Translations under genes and position numbers: made by a program
DNA from: Oenanthe sinensis
Lineage: Eukaryota > Streptophyta > Magnoliopsida > Apiales > Apiaceae
NCBI GenBank assembly: GCA_028671895.1
Contig: CM053813.1
Location: 10,416,001-10,480,000, forward strand
Reading direction: 5' to 3'
DNA length: 64,000 bases
The notes under the pieces: generated by a model
What the model saw: the letters and a program-made list of their open reading frames with translations, nothing else
Database searches by the model: none
Told to the model about the DNA's origin: nothing
Shown here: positions 59,594 through 64,000 of the stretch, piece by piece
Layout: each line of letters starts with the position of its first letter
Position numbering within the stretch: position 1 is the first letter of the stretch

Positions 59594-60280
59594 TGTTAGG
59601 TTGAAACAATCGTAGAATGGGGGGGTTTAATAAGATGTTTGTAGTTTTTTAATTTGATTCATGTTTATAGATTTGTTCTTGGTGAGCAATAAATATAGCA
59701 GTTATGATTCTTAACAACAAGAACAATCTTCGAGAATATACTTTGTATTATATAAACCCAAGGTGCTACACTATTATACTAGCTTTAATGGCTATGTGTG
59801 GTCTCTCTGTCTCTCTCTAAGCTGTATCTATATGTGTATGTTATGTTCTGATTACAATCAAAATGAAAAAAATATTTTGCTTATATGTAGACTTTACAAT
59901 AAAGTGAAATACAATTCTAATTGTCGACTAATTCATCTCTTGTGTTGACTTGAGTTGGATAATTGTCTATGTGTCGAATAGTATTGCCTTGTATATTGTA
60001 CTTAGAAAATTAACCAGTCCTGAAAGAATTGTAAGTGTCAAATCCTAGCTCCATGTATTCTTTCCTTAGACATTTTTATGCCCTTGAACTCAAGTGTCGA
60101 ATTCCCTTTACCTTGTAGAGGTATGTGTCGAATATTATGCACACTTGTAGAACTTAGAATCTTTTTGATCACATAGAACAACATGTGTCGAATTTAGTTC
60201 CCTTTGATGTCTATGTGTCGACTAAAAACCACTATACATTGCCTTAGAGTAATTTCATTCAAGTATATAGAGTATATGTC
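59594..60280 (-). repeat. 3' LTR of copia-3
   Basis: On the plus strand it starts TGTTAGGTTG, with a pyrimidine-block complement (GTAGAATGGGGGGG) next. It is collinear with 63180-63917, lacking about 50 bp seen there at 63361-63412. TGTCGAA words are scattered at 59920-60285. The boundary near 60280 is where the two LTR copies diverge, just before a CCCCC tract that would be the PPT; the terminal CA is not clean, so the edge is approximate. Confidence 0.75.
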
Positions 60281-61112
60281 GACTTAGGCTCCCCCTGTGT
60301 TGACCAAGTCAACACATTACTCCAAACTCGACACATCTAAGCAAAATAAAAGCTAAGTACAAGTGTCAAATAATTTACCCTGTAGAGAAAAATTTGACAC
60401 ATCTTTAGATAATTCTAAGTTTAAAAGCTCAGTGTCGAAAAATTGTTATTCTGTAGAAAACAAAAAGATCGACACACACTTAAATAATTCTATATAATTA
60501 TCTAAGTGTGGATTTTTTGCTACCTTGGGTTGGCTAAGTCAACTACAATAATATATAAATTCAATGCTCAAGTAAAATTAACTAACAGTCGAATTTATAC
60601 ACTCTTAGCATTTTGTACTTGTCCAAAGTACTCTATATTTTCAATTTGGTAATATTCGAATAAAAAAATAAAATCTTATATAGAATAAATTCTAAATAAA
60701 ATATTACCAACGTGATAATATCACAATTATTATAATAAAATATTTAATTAAAATATCATTGACTGATATTAATCAAATAAAATATTTAAATTATTATGCT
60801 GCATATTTATATTAATAAATTTAATTTATGGATCAAATAAATCCTTTAATTGCTATAGTCCATAACTTAAATAAATTAACATAAATAACATTTAATAAAT
60901 ACTCAAACTCTATTAAGATAGATATAAGTATTTAAATAATTTTAATTCACATTTAATTAATTACCAAATAAATATATCAAGATATAATCAGGGCAATTAA
61001 TCAATTGTCAATTAAAATGTTATTTTCTGAATGTTCAAAAAAATTCATAAATCCTTTTAATATTGAAGATTAAATATCTGTGAACTTTTTAACACCAAAT
61101 TGCAGATAAGAT
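60281..61112 (-). other. PPT-like tract and non-coding 3' spacer of copia-3 with stem-loop
   Basis: 60290-60298 reads AGGGGGAGC on the minus strand, the likely PPT. 60320-60480 continues the TCGACACA/TGTCGAA words. 60646-60656 (TTGGTAATATT) pairs perfectly with 60700-60710 (AATATTACCAA), with an inner TAGAAT/ATTCTA stem, like the modules of copia-2. 60730-61110 is A/T-rich with nothing else visible. Confidence 0.6.
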
Positions 61113-62372
61113 CTAAACATTAAACATTCCAAGTTCACAAACCAGTATAGTGAAGGTGACTTCATCCAGTGGTTTAGTGAAAATATCTACAATTTGTTGT
61201 TCAGTAGGTACAAAGTGTAACTCTACAGTACCATTCATGACATGCTTTCTAATGAAATGATACCTGATATCAATGTGTTTGGTTCTCGAGTGTTGAACAT
61301 GATTGTTTGTGATTGCTATGGCACTTGTGTTGTCACGGAATATGGGAATTTTGTTAAGCAACAGTCCATAGGCTTGAAGTTAGTTCCTTATCCGTAAGAT
61401 TTGAGCACAACAGTTTCCAACAGCAACATATTCAGCTTCAGTTGTTGACATTGCAACTGCATGTTGCTTCTTTCTATACCAGGAACCAATCTTCTACCAA
61501 GGAATTGACAACTCCCTGATGTACTCTTTCGATCAATCCTATAACCTGCATAAGTAGAATCTGTATAGCCAACAAGGTCAAAACCGATATCTTTAGGGTA
61601 CCAAATTCCAAGGTTCAGACTTCCCTTAAGATACCTAAAAATTCATTTAACGGCTATAAGATGTGATTCCTTAGGGTAAGCCTGAAACCTAGCACACAAG
61701 CATGTGGCAAACCTAATATATGGTCTACTTGCAGTTAAGTAAAGTAATGAGCCGATCATACCTCTGTAGCATGTGATATCTACCATCTTACCAGGTTCAT
61801 CTTTATCAAGCTTAGTGGCAGTTCTCATTGGGGTTTTAGCTAGAGATGCATCTTCAAGACCATACTTTTTCAAAAGATCTCTGATGTACTTGGCCTGATA
61901 AATGAAGATTTCATCTTTCTTTTGGCTTACTTGGAGTCCAAGGAAGTAGTTTAGCTTACCCATCATGTTCATTTCATTCTTACTCTACAATAACTTATCA
62001 AATCTACTACACAATTGATCGTTAGTAGAACCAAATATAATGTCATTCACATACACTTGCACTAATATCATGTCATTTTTATGCATTTTATGAAACAAAG
62101 TCTTATCTATAACACCTCTTGTGAAACCATTCTCAAGTAAGAATACTAATAGAATGTCATACCATGTCCGAGGTGCTTGCTTTAGGCCATAGAGTTCTTT
62201 GAAGAGAAAGTATACAAAATCAGCAAATTCTGGATCTTCAATCCCAAGGGGTTTTTCCAAATACACTTCTTCCGCTAGCTCTCCATTCAGAAATTCACTC
62301 TTCACATCAATTTGATATACTTTGAAATTGGAATGTGCTGCAAATGCCAAAAACATCCTGATAGTGTTCAAG
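61113..62372 (-). pseudogene. copia-3 pol remnant: RT and RNase H
   Basis: The RT palm starts near 62371 (VYQIDVKSEFLNG) and continues through YGLKQAPR. The catalytic motif reads YVND (Asn at about 62047) where the family has YVDD, so it is inactive. The thumb (MMGKLNYFLGLQV, about 61960) follows after a stop near 61983, then RNase H (RKSTSGSCQFLG, about 61530), with an altered metal-binding region (TDSTYAG). A frameshift lies between 61500 and 61361, and the final frame 61113-61361 holds DNTSAIAI, HSRTKHIDIRYHF and FTKPLDE. RT text before the palm is deleted. Confidence 0.85.
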
Positions 62373-62902
62373 GTACGCTGGTAGTGTCAACATGAATTTC
62401 CTGTTGATCTCCCTACATAAGTATGCCTTTCTGTGTAGAGACAAATCATTCAGTAATTTATTATATCTCTCAAAGACTTGAGTGATACTCTCTCCGGGTA
62501 GTCACTTGAATGCCTCGTATTGGATGTAAGAATATCCAGTCTATTTTCATTCACCTCTGCAGTACCTTCCATAAGTAGATCAATAGAATCCTACATTTGT
62601 TTGGCACAAGTGGATTCGATAACTTGATTCAGCATTGTATTGTCCAGTGAATCCATTAGGATACATTGAAGATGATTATCCCATGATACTCTTTCTTTGT
62701 CAGTGTCAGTGTACTCTGAAGGCTCCTTTGAGGATAAATCCTTGAGGAATCCATTCTCCGTCATCCGTTCTCCATTTTCCAAAAACCCCATGTATTGAGA
62801 ATTAGCTGATTTAATGAAAGTGGACATCTTCTTCTTCCATAAAATGTATTCATTTTTGTCAAAGGCTGGGATTTTGATGCTACTAAGTTTTTGAATACTC
62901 AT
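62373..62902 (-). pseudogene. copia-3 gag, 3' truncated
   Basis: ATG at 62902. The first 103 codons encode a typical Ty1/copia gag start (IKIPAFDKNEYILWKKKM), ending at a stop at 62591. Gag text continues past it (TQVFERYNKLLNDLSLHRK, about 62430-62490) and then joins RT text at about 62372-62390. The zinc knuckle is missing. Gag would coat the element RNA in the virus-like particle; this one cannot do so intact. Confidence 0.75.
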
Positions 62903-63165
62903 GGTTACAAAGAATTTTAAATCTCAAGAAATAATTAATTTCTTAAAAATAAAAATCAATTCGAATAAAAATAAAAGTTTGAGAAATAAAATTTTAATTC
63001 GAATTTTTAACGATTGATAGCATTTTTAAAAATTAGTTGATTTAATATTTTGAAATTGAATTTTCTTTATAAATAAAGAAATTTCAAGATAAATTTTTCT
63101 AGATCTAAAAATACACTTTTTCGAAAAACTAATTTTGGATCTTGATTTGTAACTTTAATCAACGA
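62903..63165 (-). other. Short leader of copia-3
   Basis: A/T-rich untranslated stretch between PBS and gag ATG. No repeat array of the kind seen in copia-2 or copia-M leaders. Confidence 0.6.
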
Positions 63166-63177
63166 GCCGTGATACCA
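63166..63177 (-). other. Primer binding site of copia-3
   Basis: Minus strand reads TGGTATCACGGC, two bases after the LTR's terminal AACA; close to the initiator-Met site with changes after position 8. Confidence 0.72.
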
Positions 63178-63179
63178 AT

Positions 63180-64000
63180 TGTTAAGTCCAAAATATCGTA
63201 GAAGGGGGGGGGGTTGAATACGATATTCGTAGTTTTTCGATTTGATTCATGTTTATAGATTTATTCTTGGTGAGCAATAAATATAGCAGTTATGATTCTT
63301 AATAACAAGAACAATCTTCGGGAATATACTTTGTATTATATAAACCCAAGGTGCTACACTCTCACACGGATGTATGAGCTATAATGAATCTCACAACAAG
63401 AAATAGATATGAGCTTTAATGGCTATGTTTTTTCTTTGTCTCTCTCTAAGTTGTATCTATTTATGTGTGTTGTGTTCTGATTAAATTTAAAATGAAAATA
63501 CATTTTACTTATATGTAGACTTTACAATAAAGTGAAATACAATCCTAATTGTCGACTAATTCTTCTGTTGTGTTGACTTGAGTTGACCCTTGGATAATTC
63601 TCTATGTGTCGAATAGTATTGTCTTGTATATTGTACTTAAAAAATTATCCAGTCATGAGAGAAATGTAAGTGTCGAATCCTAGCTCCATGTATGTTTGCC
63701 TTAGACATTTTGATGCCCTTGAACTCAAGTATCGAATTCCCTTTACCTTGTAGAGGTATGTGTCGAATATTATTCACTCTTGTAGAACTTAGAATCTTTT
63801 TTATCACATTGAACATCATGTGTCGAATTTAGATCCCCTTGTTGTCTATATGTCGACAAAAAACCACTTTAACTTGACTTAGAGTAATTTCATTCAAGTA
63901 TATAGAGTATGTGTCGAATTCTAAGTCATGTATTATGACTTAGAACATTCTTCACTCTTTAAGGACTACATATGTCGAGTTTCGTGGCATCGCAATATGA
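63180..64000 (-). repeat. 5' LTR of copia-3, cut by the window edge
   Basis: On the plus strand it starts TGTTAAGTCC, with the pyrimidine-block complement at about 63200. On the minus strand a TATA-like TTTATATAATAC is at about 63338-63350. TGTCGAA-type words are at 63553-63975 upstream of it. The LTR start is outside the window or near 63917, where it diverges from the left copy. Confidence 0.78.

Larger units (their letters stand above)
59594..64000 (-). mobile_element. copia-3: Sirevirus-like Ty1/copia element, internally deleted
   Basis: Minus-strand: 5' LTR at the right edge (63180 to beyond 64000), PBS, gag, RT, RNase H, stem-loop spacer, PPT-like tract and 3' LTR (59594 to about 60280). 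Protease, integrase and the first part of RT are missing because gag is fused to mid-RT near 62372. RNase H text (DRKSTSGSCQFLG, VDIFTKPLDE) is of the Sirevirus type. It inserted in the gypsy-2 LTR. Confidence 0.85.

Overview
The window is plant nuclear DNA, and nearly all of it is nested LTR retrotransposons. I see no convincing host gene, tRNA, rRNA or CRISPR array. The mix of Sirevirus-like Ty1/copia elements, long-LTR chromovirus-like Ty3/gypsy elements and a Tat-lineage Ty3/gypsy element points to a large, repeat-rich angiosperm genome, probably a eudicot. I cannot name the species. The names copia-A, copia-2, copia-M, copia-3, gypsy-1, gypsy-2 and Tat are mine, for use in this annotation only.

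Layout. 1-6284: 3' part of a plus-strand Sirevirus-like element (copia-A), with a long env-like extra reading frame (506-5361, three stops and one frameshift), a polypurine tract and an LTR. 6285-7421: non-coding repeat remnant. 7422-32606: gypsy-1, with a 5' LTR of about 4.1 kb, tRNA-iMet-type PBS, heavily decayed gag-pol and a broken 3' LTR. Inside that 3' LTR sits copia-2 (18155-31333), complete in structure: two 1795-bp LTRs with one difference seen by eye, PBS, PPT and an ATTAG target duplication, but ruined coding regions. 32607-38254: copia-M, a truncated minus-strand relative of copia-2. 38255-38519: scraps, including the left end of a gypsy-2 LTR.

38520-48850: a complete minus-strand Tat-lineage element that split the gypsy-2 LTR. 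It carries 517/518-bp LTRs, gag, pol with two RNase H domains, tandem arrays in the 3' region, and an opposite-strand spliced extra gene with its own TATA box (40137-42161). 48856-55680: gypsy-2, a chromovirus-like element that lost its integrase C-terminus. 55681-56567: unassigned. 56573-58510: solo LTR of the copia-2 family with ACGTA target duplication. 58516-59593: second gypsy-2-type LTR piece. 59594-64000: copia-3, a minus-strand Sirevirus-like element with an internal deletion, running off the right edge.

Main biological points. (1) Each copia LTR carries its own short reiterated word about 200-500 bp upstream of the TATA box: AGAGTCT, CCGATAGTTA, TCGACGGTTA, GGCGC/TGCGC or TGTCGAA. 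The position is shared but the word differs, and in two elements the word recurs in the leader behind the PBS. (2) copia-2 moved recently although it and copia-M share one integrase deletion that removes the catalytic-glutamate segment, so the family looks non-autonomous and mobilised in trans. (3) Nested stem-loops lie between pol and the 3' end of copia-2 and copia-3. (4) Most stops in Tat and gypsy-2 look like C-to-T or G-to-A changes, as expected after heavy cytosine methylation. All comparisons were made by eye.
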